Assembly (NCBI RefSeq): GCF_037975245.1
Contig: NC_092572.1
Coordinates: forward strand, 7,765,501-7,829,500
DNA from: Apostichopus japonicus
Taxonomy: Eukaryota; Echinodermata; Holothuroidea; Aspidochirotida; Stichopodidae
Reading direction: 5' to 3'
DNA: 64,000 nucleotides
Shown here one piece after another: positions 36,641 through 49,373 of the stretch. The position numbers and the translations under genes were made by a program. The notes beneath the pieces are model-generated. The model saw only the letters and a program-made list of their open reading frames with translations. It did no database searches and had not been told where the DNA came from. How positions within the stretch are numbered: position 1 is the stretch's first letter; the number at the start of each line of letters is the position of its first letter.

Positions 36641-37212
36641 TGTACTTTATCGAATGATTTGCTATCCTTTCCAGAAATGCCAACGAAGCATTTTGTTCAT
36701 CTCCAAAACCGTTTAAAGCTGGAAGATCACGTATTAATAAGACTAGCATCATCCAATGAAACTGTTTTATCCCTTTCAGGACTGACTAGCGTTCTTAAGT
36801 TCTAGTTGAGTCTTTGAGTTTGTAAGCCAAAAAGGCTGCAGATTCAGTGCTATACTTAGTATTTTGTATTAATTTAAGGATCTACCTTTGCAATACATTG
36901 TAAGTGAGCAAAATACCTCCAGTGTTTTTGACAGCATGTAGCTAAGTATGTTGGATGTGTTATACTGAACCACACATAGCGTTACTTTAATACAGTGATA
37001 ATGAGTGTACCGCCATCTCATGCTGTTATCCATGATTGTATTAATATGTACTTATTGAATGAACTTTTAGTTTCGTATTTACTTGTACTTTTGTGGCGAT
37101 GTCCCTGGCAATATAAAGTTTGAATATCATAGTAGAGCATAATCACTTAACGCTAGAAGTCACATATCTGAATCAGTCTTTGAGCGAAGTGTGCAGAGCT
37201 TGACAGAAAAAT
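36641..37212. promoter_or_regulatory. Region upstream of kinase A, copy 2
   Basis: This 570-bp interval precedes the first ATG of kinase A and should contain its promoter. I see no clear TATA box, and no counterpart is left upstream of the module-1 copy, which has lost its first exons. No coding segment is supported. Confidence 0.3.
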
Positions 37213-37924
37213 ATGGCCGTATTGAGTAACATTCTGAACAGCGATGGTTTACCGGCAATACTAATAGGTAAGAATTTTATTTCTGAAGGTTACATACAAA
37301 CAAAATGCTATCGGTAAACAATTTGTGGCTACTAGCTTAAATAAAATAACAATAAATGAATAACAAATTACCTCTTTCTAGTTTCACAATATGGCAACTT
37401 AACATCTGATTGGCATTGTCTGTTTTGCCGAGAGAATTTGCAGTAACATGTTAAGAAACACACAACATTAACCGTATAGTTAAATAATTCAGGGTGAAGT
37501 CACTTTATTTCAGAATGTAAAAATGTTAAACGAAATGTGGTGAATTATACAGTTAGATAATCAATGAGGTTTTCTGTTTACTTATGTTTACATTTGGTAT
37601 ATCATAATCACAGAATATCAACTCGTGATATTTCTGCAGGATTCTCTGTTCCGAACATTGTAATTTGTTTTGATACTTTATATAAATTTGTGTAGGAAAA
37701 TGTAATTTAACAAACTAGCATGTCTCGATGAGAGTGGCAAAATCTACAGATGAATGACAACCTTTCTTTCTGGCTTTGAAGAACTGCAAATGAGGCTCGC
37801 TTTCAAAACCCAATTGGTTAAGGCGACTACGTGTAGAGTTGGAGACTGAAGATTTTGCACTGTTCTGTAATTTCTAACTCATTACCGTTTCAACTATATT
37901 TATTCATATTATTGTTCTTTTCAG

Positions 37925-38266
37925 TGTTTTTGAGCATTTTAGGTTCCCCAAAGAACAAGACTAATGCCGAGGCGATTACAGATTCTAAAGTGATGGCAAA
38001 ACTTTACGAAAGTATATGTCTAAAATGTCCTGTCTTGTTTTATGAGAATACAGGGTTAATATGGAGACTTGGATTTAACCAATCGTATTTATTTAGAGGT
38101 GAAGCAAGAACTTACGACAACAGGGATTTTCCTTTGACGATAAACGAGTGTGATTCGATGCACTACGCACTGGGATTACTCAACGTCGCAATTGGTATCA
38201 ATGATGTAAGGTATACGTGTTGGAGAAAGGATCAACTGATATCTTCATTTGTGGTTCATGTCCAAG
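37925..38266 (+). CDS. First Ig exon of kinase A, copy 2
   Basis: 342 nt, phase 1 to 1, joined to a 55-nt start exon (37213-37267; MAVLSN...) whose last base completes a valine. The joined N-terminus is a plausible signal peptide (LPAILIVFLSILGS). The Ig core is complete: ICLKCPV, GLIWRLG and VRYTCWRK. Several N-x-S/T sites (NQS, NKT) suit an extracellular domain. This exon is open here and ruined in module 1. Confidence 0.7.
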
Positions 38267-38602
38267 GTAAATTTCAAACATAATTTTAGTGGTTGCTAAA
38301 CAAATATAGTTTTTTTCAACAATAAATTTCAAATAAGCAAATCATTGATATTTATCAGGGTTTATTTTAATCATGATGATGACTATTTCCTTGTGCGGTA
38401 GAACTTTGAATATACATGTATAAAATTGGGCAACAATTGAGCTATATGTTAAGACATTATAACATTCTAGCTAATTCCTTACATAAATTAAAGCACTTGG
38501 TTCCTTTCCCATCAAGGACATATCTGTTCATGATAACAATAGAGTTCTAAGGGTGCCCCTCATAATTGGCACATTCCATGTTTTCCTTGTTTTTAATTAT
38601 AG

Positions 38603-38955
38603 TAACACCAACAATTGAAATTGTTGGGGAAAACGTGGTTGTGAATACGGATACTAGCAGGACACTTTCGGCTATTGAGGGTTCGGATGTTGAGATACAA
38701 TGTGCTATTTTCAACACAATTCTACCGTTAAACGTGAAGTGGTTACAGAACGGAACTTTTAACAGAACTGACACTTTTACTGACGTCACGAAACTAGAGA
38801 TGAAAAATTTGTCATCAAATTTTAAGTTCGAAATGAGAGTCAATATTCAAAATTTCACATGTAAAGTAAATGGCAGATATGTAGTCAACCAAGAGAGTGA
38901 AATTTTAATTCACATCCAAAATCCTAAGTCAATTACACCGGACGACATACATCAG
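38603..38955 (+). CDS. Second Ig exon of kinase A, copy 2
   Basis: The exon encodes an Ig domain with VEIQCAIF, VKWLQNG and NFTCKVNG. It is open throughout but is 353 nt where the phases of its neighbours require 351. Compared with module 1, two bases (AT) are added in CGACATACATCAG, so splicing to the TM exon would run into a stop. The module-1 exon is also 353 nt but has its extra two bases elsewhere, in an A run. Confidence 0.7.
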
Positions 38956-41900
38956 GTAACAATTTCGTTTATTTGTGACTTCCGTATAATTATAGTTTGG
39001 ACTCGCAACGAGAAACCTCAGTGAAACATGAAGCTCGGTACAGTTTTCTTCACTGTCTCAGACAAGCAAATGCTCTTTTTGATTGTTCGTTCCCTAAATC
39101 AGTGGTAATTTGAATCACAAAGAGAATACTAATGTCAATTGTAAACCGGCCTTTATTATTGAAAAGAACTATGTAATTAATGAAGTGCCCTTAACACAAG
39201 CCAAGAAAACTTATAGAAATCTTTTTCATTACTCATTTAATCTAAACAGATACTGATGAAGGCAAAATGGGCGTATATTATTTTATCGTACCAATCCTCT
39301 TCACTATATCGACCTTGACGAGTTTACTGATGTTTTATAAAGTTCAAAGTACGTAAAAATATGCTATGTTGGTATTGTTATACGAGTAATCTATTCTTAC
39401 TGAATTAGGAAAACAAACTACAAACTTTGAAACGTCACTGAAAGCGTATTAATATAATGGGGCAAACGAAGCTTCAGAAGTGATTTGCCACAAAATCCAC
39501 AAAATTAAGACTATATTTGTATATTTCATGTGGCCAGTATAATACTTGGAAGATCATCACATTGCTGGAGTGTCTATTCCCTGTCGCCCTTCTAGCAATT
39601 GGTTATCTTCCAAGGAGCTATGAGGTACGTTGTGAGAATGTAAGTAACTTAGCATTGAAGCCCACATGACTGAGATTAATTTTAAAATAAAAACAATGTT
39701 TCAAGAGCAACCCCCTTCTGTGAATTTTGTGTATCCGAAAATAAGTCCGATTTCGACGTGAATTCACCTCATTTTTATAAGCATTTCCAAAATGAATTAA
39801 AACTCAGTTTCTGAATAGGAAATAAAAAACCCTGTTGGAATTAAACATGTCAATAGTAAAGGGAAAAAAAGAGAGAAAGTGAAAGGATATTTTAGTTCTG
39901 CAAAATAAAAATAAAACAAACATAAAAGAAAAAGCAAACACAAAGATAAAACTTTAGCACAATTTAAAAATCAGGAGCATAACGTGATATCCTTTCCATG
40001 TCTGTGCTGTGACAGACTCACCATGCATGGTCTGTGTGATTATATTTCACACACTGTATTATTTTTTAGGGCTTAGATCGCAGAGGATGGGAACTACAGA
40101 GAGAACAAAGTAAGTCACTTCAACTTCCTTATCTGAGCAGTAAACACATATTCAAAGTTAACATGAAGTTTCCAAATGAAGTTATACTCAGTTATACTGA
40201 GCTCGTATAAGTTTTACAATTTGGTATTTGTGTCCAAATGTATGCTTCTTTCTTCACAATAACAGTTACATATTTTGTCTTAATATTATCCCATTTCTAA
40301 GAATCATATTTTCTCCGTATGAGGTATCCGCATGCTTAAGTTTTCATAAAGACCCTTTGTAATAGTCAATATTTAGTTAATTCAATATACCGCCAATTAT
40401 CTAATGTTTCTAATTCAAGCGTGACTACGACAACATTCGAAACAATCAACATACCTGTTAGTGAAGAAGTACTATATGAATCTCCAGACGATATGGCTGG
40501 TGGTAAGTTCTGTTTCCCTTGTAAAACCTGCTGATTTATCAATTCCGTGCAATCAGAGTTGTGGGGAAGGTGGATTATAATTATAATTCATTGTAAGAAA
40601 AATAAATTAATTACTAAGAAAACTATTGTAATAAAGAATGTTCGTTAAATATGTGTTGTAACTTAAAGTGTACTAGACATATCGAGGGTTGGAGAGGGGT
40701 CCAGATTCTTCAATATTAACACTCTGCAAGATATATGGGTTCAAGATAAGTCACTGTTAAGAGACGTTTATCTACAAGTTCCATGGTCATTTACCGTTAT
40801 ATGACTTCGGTAGGATATATAGGTGTACTACTGGCGGCCTTTAAACAAGTATCGAGTACTATGCAATGCTAGTAAATTCAGTCCTTGCACAGAATCATCA
40901 AAGAGACTGTTGGATTTCTTCCTTATAAATGTTAAACAAGTAAATGTTAAACTAACTCTGGAGATGAAACTGAATTTATCTTACAACCCCTTCCCTTCCT
41001 CTATATGGGTTTTTCCGAATGCAATTGGACATGTTTCTGGTTGCACAGTACACAAGGTACTGTGGGTTTTGAATACCTTCCCTAAACAAATAAAATGACA
41101 ATATAAGAAACGAAAACAACCAATAGTTGGACAGCTCAAATAAGCAGTGTTTAATCCTCATGTCACTGCTTCGACTACAGTTCTATCCATAATATGCTTT
41201 ACTCTTTTCCATGTTCTCTTTAATCTTCACAGAGTTCTACTTCTATGGAGACAACACTGTGTTAAATCGAGGTGACATTATACTGACAAGCTCTATACCT
41301 TGCACAGGACGCATGAAGAGATGGATAGCATCAACGAAAGGAAAAGATAGATCCCTCATAGTAGCAAATACTTTGTGTGGTATGTTAATGTGTGGTGCAT
41401 AGCTTCCTGATTAATTCACTATACTCTAACTACTGTTCAATTAAATATATATAATGCCTGCATTAACCATTAGACTAGGTATGAATAGAGCAATGGCATC
41501 TACGAAAGGAAAAGACAGATCCCCCTTATAGTTGCAAATAGGTTGTGTGTTATGTTAATGTTTGTTGCATAGCTTCCTGGTTAATTCAGTATACTCTAAC
41601 AACTGTTTAAGTACAAATTCTGCCTGCACTCAGCATCGGGTTTGAATATGAGAAGAAACCGGTTGTTTACAGTGCTCCTCCAGTGTATCAGAAACAGCAG
41701 CTGGTGCTATATCAATAATGAGATGGAATCTAGATGATACGTCCAAATTACTGTATGATAATTTTAGCAGCGGTGAATGAAGGGTTTATATTTTACTGAA
41801 CTGAAATGGAATCTCAGAGATATATATTGTGTTATTGCAGACAGCTCAACAAACGAAGACTGGCTTCAAATCAGATTGCTGGCTGAACATCTCAGGCATA

Positions 41901-42499
41901 TTCCGAAGCACAGAAATGTAGTAGAAATTGTGGCGGCTGATACAGTGATTGTTTAAAATAGTTGAAAACAATTATGCACATGATATCAATTATTTCTGTT
42001 TGATCAAAAATGTCATTTATTTGTTTTTATGTAATTAATTGAAACCAATTGAAATGTTTGTTATAATATATTCTTGTTCCACTTTCTATGATCAAAACAC
42101 TGTAGTTCCTTACTACATTTACACGGAATACATCACAAATGGTACTTTAAGGGATGTCCTTTGTAAAGCGAAATACGACGATGTCTATTCCAAGACACTA
42201 TACATACAAGGATTAAGTAGATCCGCTCAATCAACCGATGCCCTACGGATTGGATCATTTTTATTGGAACCTCTGAAGGCCCTATTCTTTCTTGAATCAA
42301 TTGACGTGAGTAACAGTGTCATATGTAACCAATCAACCTAAAGTAAGATGCATATGCGAATGGTTCTGACGTCGCCTCTATCTTCCAACTGTTTTGTAAC
42401 ATATCTATCCCAAAGATTGCAGGATGAGCTATCAATGAAACAATACGTATATTCTTATGAAAGCACTTAAGAACACTTAAATACAAGTTTATTTTACAG

Positions 42500-42619
42500 T
42501 GTGATCATCCTGCTATTTGTTCGAGAAAGGTTCTTTTAACACCTAACATGGTGTGCAAACTGTACGACTTCAACTTGCGATCAGCTACCAAGAAAATGCT
42601 CTCAAATATCAAGTTTGAG
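42500..42619 (+). CDS. Catalytic-loop exon of kinase A, copy 2
   Basis: 120 nt, phase 0 at both ends, good splice sites. It reads CDHPAICSRKVLLT and KLYDFNLRS, then KKMLSNIKFE. The HRD aspartate is alanine, the loop asparagine is lysine and the DFG glycine is asparagine. The first DFG aspartate is kept. This is the key evidence that kinase A is a pseudokinase. Confidence 0.8.
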
Positions 42620-44180
42620 GTGAGGAAAAAACTGTTTTGGTTTACCTTGTCTTTGTTAATTTTCGTCAAATGCAACGATGATCTAAAAGTTCTTTCAAAT
42701 GTATAAAACAGTACCACAATATTTAACTAGAGGACAATTCATGGAATTACAGATCTCATCACCTCCGCACAATTTAGGGCAATTTAAATGTTGACCTACG
42801 TTGACCTTTTGACCTCGATCCTTAACAACCACATCAATACTATTATAAAGTGTGATCACTTATTCTTTCCATAACTTGCGGTATGATAAGCATGTGAAGG
42901 CAAAACACGTTTAAGTGAATTTCACATCTGACCTATGACATCACCAACCATGCATGCACGAGTTTCGATGGTCAGGGACCTACTCAGAAAGTTTGAAAAA
43001 GATTGGAGCTACAATGTAGGAGGAGTCCGAGACACACTTTTTCTCAATTGCCCCTTCACCCTGACCCAAATGCTGTCCTATATTAACATTTATTCTCATC
43101 ATTCTTTACATATCGTGTGTTCTAATGCTGTTGACAAGCAGAACATTGGCTAATTACAATTGTTTTCTTTGTTTGACCTTTGACATCAGACGCTTTCAAT
43201 CTCGTAGGATCACGTACTCAAATTTATGATGGGTGAAGTACAATATCACATCCCCATCCATTAAATATAGGGAGATGAGATAATGAATCTATTTATATAT
43301 GAATATGCCATTGACTGTTTTATAAATTAACATAACTTTTACCTTATTGTTTTGACTACATGAACGTGTTCAAATTTGTAGGAAAACCTTCGCCTTCCAT
43401 GGTTTGCCCCGGAGACCATTTTCAAGAAACATTAGACCGCGAAAGTGATGTTTGGTCTTTTGCCGTTTTCATATGGGAGATATTTTCTCAGGGTTAACGT
43501 TTCAGTACTAAATTTGGGGTATACACTTCGAACGCAATATACATAAAGATAACTGTATATTATAAATATAATATCTATTATGTTACGTCTAATTTATGTA
43601 TTTCTCCAATTTATTTTTAATGTGAAGGTGAAATGCAAAGTACTCATATTTTTAAGAAAGGAAGTAAGAATACAAAATATTGTATTCCCCATTTTTTTAA
43701 GAGAAGCAATGAATGTACATGAGCAATGAATGTACTGTAAGAACATACATTTAATGAAATAGTGCTTGTAATTTTTTTCTGTTTTACTCAAGGTGCTTCT
43801 CCGTTTGATGGATTAGATATTATGAAGTTTGCTGCTCAGCCTGATGACTTACCAGTTCTCTCAAAGCCTGACTTATGTTCAGACTCTCTGTGAGTTATGT
43901 TCTATTTAATTGTTGGTTTGTTACTGTTGGACTGTTGAATTATATTATATATTACTGAATAGGAAAAATATAGTTCACATGCTAAAACTCAACTTTGGAT
44001 TTTATCATACTCTAAATAACGTTTACAATTATTTATTCTTAGGAGCAAATGTTGATATAGAAACCATTTCAATGTTTGGAATAAAGTCACGCTGGAAATA
44101 CATTACGATGCATCAGCTGGATTATTAGCCTTACAGCGTTGAAGACGAAGCTATTTCAGCTCATAGAAAATATGTAGTGA

Positions 44181-47100
44181 ATATTATAAGTGCAATCTAC
44201 CGTTCCGAAATTCAAGGTGCTAATTCAAGGTGATAAGGACACACATATTTTTTGGGATGGTAACGCAGTTAATAAAACAATGAGAGTATCAGAATGTATG
44301 GAACTGGATGTAATGGATTATTCGTTGGAAAGTATTTGTTAATATCAGTTCTGTTCCTTTTCCCATCAGTTTAGTTCGAGGTAAAACAAATAGTTTTGTG
44401 TACAAAGGAGGTTACTTTGTTACTGTAAGATATATTCTCTGTCTTCACGTTTCCTTGTTCATACATGTTGAAGTATATTACATTCCTTTATTGTTATTTT
44501 TTAGTTAAGATTAGGAATATATATCAGAAGATATGCTAAATACAGCAACGCTGTCTAAAAGTGGTCGAAATTCATGTGAAATTCACCCATCTCCGAGTTA
44601 CCGGAAGTTATTCCATATTGCTGCAATGTTACATGGAACACTTAAGTCATACATGCGAGCGGAACAAAGGCTATTAACAACTACATATATCAAGTTCATA
44701 CTTGTCATTTGGTATGACCCCAAGTTGCAGCAACCTGCTTGTATCAAGTTGTATGTACCAGTAAATAACAAATTATCGCATGCGCAATGACATGATCGTT
44801 TAATAAATACGTATTAGATGGAATAATTGTAGTATTTCCTCAATTTAATCAATCAATCAACCAAAACGTCGACTTAGTTAGAACATTTTTTTTAAACAGT
44901 ATATGCAAAAAACAATACTTCTTAAAAAGAAACTGTACAAATCACAATATTGTATTAACTATGAACACATGTTTAACTGCAAACAATTGTCTTGAATACA
45001 AAAGCTTAAACAATTTGACGTATATTTACGAAGCCTATCTTCTTTAACATGTTCTCATACAGAGAGGGAATTAAAATAATGACGCAAATTATGCAATTGT
45101 AATTGAAAGTTTCAAAACCGTTCTCATCACTTTATTAGTCAACTTTTACGTTGAATCGAATTTGCTATATCTATCACTTCTATTTTGATATGTAAAAAAT
45201 TTCTGTTTCACTAGTTTATATATATTTTTTCGGTTGCGAGTGTAGTTTTGCACTTTTCCGTTGTCTGGATAAATGCAAGTTATTTACGATCTGCTAAGTT
45301 TCTAGATGGTATTTTTTATTAGTTTTTTTCTTCTCCAAGTATTGATGCATTTTGCAATAGCTACAGCTGTAGAATTCAACAAGGCAGTAAAAAAAAATGA
45401 GCAAATGAAGATAATATTTTTCCTTGTATTATGTTATCAACTCGATTGATGAATGTTAAATAGGAAATGAAGATTTAATTCATTCGATATTTACAATATT
45501 GATGAAATAAAGTATTTAAACAAACAGTTTTCATTATTCACTATTAATGCGTATCATAAAGCAATCACTGTGGAATTTTTCAAAGTTCACGCACTTGTAT
45601 TCACTAACACAAACTATAACTGTTGTAAGCTGTGGTTTATGGTAGGACTATATTTCAGAAAATATGCTAAACTACCGAAACGCGGTCTAAAAGTGGTCAA
45701 ATTCAGGTGAATTAACCCATCTCCGAGCTACCGGAAGTTATTCCATACTGCTACAATATTACATGGAACACTTATGCCATACAGGCGAGCACAACAAAGG
45801 CTTAAAAAACTAGATATTAATAGTTTATACTTGGTATTTGGTATGAATTCAAGTTGTAGCAATCTGCTTGTATCAAGTCATTTGGACTTGTAAGTATAAA
45901 AGTTAACAAATGCACAAAAAAAACGTATGAGATGGAATAATTGTAGTATTTCCTCAATTTCATCGATTAATAAACAAAAATATCGACTAAGTTAGAACCT
46001 TTGTTTTAACATAATATGCAAAAAACAATAATTCTGAAAAAGAAACTGTACAAATCATAATATTGTATTAACTATGAACACATATTTAACCGCAAACAAT
46101 TGTCTAGCATGCAAAAGCTTAAACCATTTGACGTATATTCACGAAGCCGATCTTCTTGAACATATTCTCTGACAGAGAGGGAAGTAAAACAAGGACGCAA
46201 ATTATGCAATTGTAAATGGACACTTTTAAAAACCGCTCTCGTCCACTTTATTAGTTAACTCTAACGTTGAATCGAAATAGCTATATCTATCACTTTTATT
46301 TTGATCTGTAAAACACTTCTGTTTTATAAATATATATTTATATTTTCTGTTGCGAATGTAGTTTTTCACTTTTCGGTTTGCTGGATAAATTCAAGTTATA
46401 TAAGGTCTGCTAAGTTTCTAGACGGTATTTTGTATTCCTTTTTTTCCTCTCATAATAGTGATGCATATTACAATAGCTACAGCTGTAGAATTGAAAAAGG
46501 CAGTTAGAACACAGTTTAGCAAAATGAAGACAATATTTTACTTTTTATCATGTCATTAACTCGATTGGATGAATGTTAAATAGGAAATGGAGATTAAAGT
46601 TATTCGGTATTTACAACATTGATAGAATAAAATATTAAAAACACACAATTTTCATTATTCACTATATGCGTTGTTTGTTGATACACTGACGGAAATTATT
46701 GAGCAATGAGCAAAGTTTATCGGCCAATATATAGGTTTGGTAATTAACGAGTATTTGTCTTTCACTACAGAATTGTTATGTCATTAATATTCTTTAAATA
46801 TTATTCTATGATGACCCTTTGATAAAATTTTGAAATATAATTTACCCGGCTTTGAAATATATTTATATCTACGTAAAGAATTACCGTTTTTTTTAACAAG
46901 ATGAAAGAGATGATACCGTAATATGCAAATATAAAGACAAAAATTGCCAGGTATTCGACAAGACGCTAAATACAAGTTCAACCATTTCTATTAACGGATT
47001 TAATGTTGTTTGTTCTCTCGTGATTTGGCAAAAGTATTTCATCGGCTTCAACAGAAAAGGAACTAGAGTCACTATACATATAGCCAGGCGTCAATCATGG

Positions 47101-48657
47101 GGGAGGTAGAGGGACACGTGCCTCACTTTTTGAAGGGTCGGGGCATATCAAATGTCCCCCTCTCCCAAGTATAGTCACTGACTCGTGTAGGCGCTAGGAT
47201 TATGAGGCTCATAATGACTTGTGTATCTCATAAACTGATCTGAAATATTGTGCTATGAGATGACTAGTAATTAATGTCTCATTTGCGCACCCCCCCCCCA
47301 CCCCCTCGCAACAGGAGTGATGGACTTTATACCCAATAATGCTCTTCACAAGTACGTGTTACACCATGTTTTCATATTGGAGACTTATGTATAACAAGGT
47401 TTGTTTATTCTTGTGTGCAACCTTAAGAATGTTTCCGACTTTGGTTTAGGTTTCGAGTTTATTACTAATGATGAAAGCCCTTAGTAAAACCCGCATGTTA
47501 TATAGATAATTCTTACTTAATTTAAGTCTAATTTCTTTGTAATATGTGATTATTGTTGAAATATATTATGACTGACATATCAATTTAGGGACCAAACAGA
47601 TGCAAACTTACAGATTTCTGGATGTGAGTCCGCCCCTGGGCCCCCGCCGGGGCTTATCCCCTGTACCACATCAGGTGTCCTAAGTCGGGCCCTGGACCTC
47701 ACTCGATAAAGGCTTTGCACAAAGGCGCTCGCAGACGCCTGCAATGTTATCCATGTTCAGTCATTTATGCACACCTCCTACACTCCTCAATTAGGATTGG
47801 CGCCCCTGCTTATATTAATGAAACCCTTGATGATTTTAATAGCTTACAAGCCATCAGTTAGAATAAGCATAACAAAATCAATGCCGATGGACTTCCTTTT
47901 AACATTTCATATCAGAAGGTTCTCGAAATAATACGACGGATCCACCAACAACATATAAAGTTCATTCAAGTTTGTTTTGTTTTTTGAGTTTTTCTTGTTC
48001 ACATAGTAATCCGAGTCGGTTGACCTAATATGACCTTTGCATAAACATTATGCCTTGTGCTCTCTGCATTGAATCCACATTCGTAAAAGGTAATTCATGA
48101 AACATTCGCTTGTGAGGTCTCCAGGATCGGTTGATTTCAAACAACTGTAGCCACGATTACGAAGACAATACAAACTCCTTTATTTTGGAATTTCGGTTTG
48201 AGTACATTAAATGACACATAAAAGTATGATAACATTTACAAGCCTTTTGGAAAGAATTCCTTTTCCCATTTTCCTTTCTTTGGGTTGAATTTTGGTACGC
48301 TCACGGTAGCAGGCGATGTCTCCTCACAGTTATATACTAAAAACGTAGGTAACAGAGAAGCGGCAAAAGTTAATAACCTGAATGTAACGATTCTTTGCTA
48401 TAAAATATATACTACAAGAAAAAATAACTTAGAGAAGGTCTGTTATTAGTAGCGAATGAACAGGTTCATACATGAAAGCATTTCATCGTGAACCGAAAAC
48501 AAAGTAAATTTAATGGAGAGTTGTGTTAGTACATATTTTGAAAGCTAGTGAGAAACATTTCATAAAAATTGAAAAAAAAGAACCAACTTCCAATGTACAC
48601 ACAATATTGTTTCTTTATCTGGTTATTGTATGTTGTCCAAATATCGTGATCTGCACA
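44181..48657. other. Convergent spacer between kinase A and NACHT gene, module 2
   Basis: Collinear with 14082-17629 but longer because of a local duplication (44512-46675). It contains a poly-C tract near 47290 and the GC-rich patch at 47620-47700. I find no coding exon; a frame of 85 codons at 44533-44790 is not open in the sister copy. Confidence 0.55.
44512..46675. repeat. Local tandem duplication of about 1.13 kb
   Basis: The block at 44512-45640 is repeated at 45643-46675. Both begin with TTAGGAATAT/GGTAGGACTA followed by CAGAA-ATATGCTAAA, and both contain CTCCGAG-TACCGGAAGTTATTCC. Module 1 has a single copy (about 14403-15460), so this duplication came after the modules split. Confidence 0.75.
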
Positions 48658-49373
48658 TTACTCACTTTTCATGTCCAATCCCTTCAAAGCTGATTCCACT
48701 GTCTGTTTGGATTTTCCTTTTAAGAAAGTATATATAAAGAAACTAAAGTCATAATTCATCACGACAAAAAAGATAACACTAATCACATTTCACAGATGAT
48801 TTTAACGGGATATTATCAAATATTCTTACTGTAGGATTCCTGGATATTTTCGAGTTGTAAGGCTGGTGATGATTGATACGAATTGGTCTTCGTTGACGTT
48901 CATTTCCAGAAAAATCAGGAATTTTAATGAGGGTAGTGTTACGTCTTTAATGAAGTCAATAGCACACTCTCCTCTAAGTGTCATTCGTCTCGGTTTTACC
49001 TGTTGGAAGAAAAGTAATTATAAAGACGTTAACATTAAGGAATGTCATATATATCCATGTTGAATAACCCAAACAATAACACAAATTCAACAATAACCAT
49101 TTATCGAGGCATATCACATTAATGCGTATTTTTACAAGAAACATAAATGTAGTAAAGCTAACACAAATGACCAATCAAATTACGATACGGTTACGATATA
49201 AAGAACTTACATTTAGAGTAATATGTTAAATGAATAAAATAATTACGATGGGCAATCAGCCGTTTCTTAAAACGAGCTTAGGAATAATTTTTTGACAAGT
49301 TGAACATAAGATTCAAAAATTAAATGAACCACATTTTGTTTTAAAATAAATTTACAGCGTTACCACTACTTAC

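Larger units (their letters stand above)
37213..44180 (+). pseudogene. Kinase A, copy 2: Ig-Ig-TM-pseudokinase receptor, broken
   Basis: Exons: 37213-37267, 37925-38266, 38603-38955, 39250-39348, 40070-40109, 40420-40502, 41233-41379, 41841-41944 or so, 42106-42305, 42500-42619, 43382-43492 and 43793-43889, plus a stump near 44120-44180. The design is signal peptide, two Ig domains, TM helix, tyrosine-bearing juxtamembrane segment (VLYESPDD) and kinase-like domain. Lesions: 2 extra nt at the end of the second Ig exon, a lost donor after the alpha-C exon, 1 nt lost in the APE exon (TAT to TA), and a deletion of about 140 bp removing the acceptor and first half of the last exon. Taking each exon from the copy where it is whole gives exactly 620 codons including stop, which supports the model. 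Glycine loop, beta-3 lysine (IVANTL), HRD (HPA) and DFG (DFN) are all altered, so the protein could not be a normal kinase. Repeated sequencing error is less likely than decay. Confidence 0.75.

Noticed and set aside
42039-42105. IIYSCSTFYD read as the start of the kinase-A hinge exon
   Set aside because: No acceptor precedes it in either copy. The AG at 42104-42105 gives the right phase, a 200-nt exon and the normal spacing between beta-4 and beta-5, so this stretch is the polypyrimidine region of the intron.
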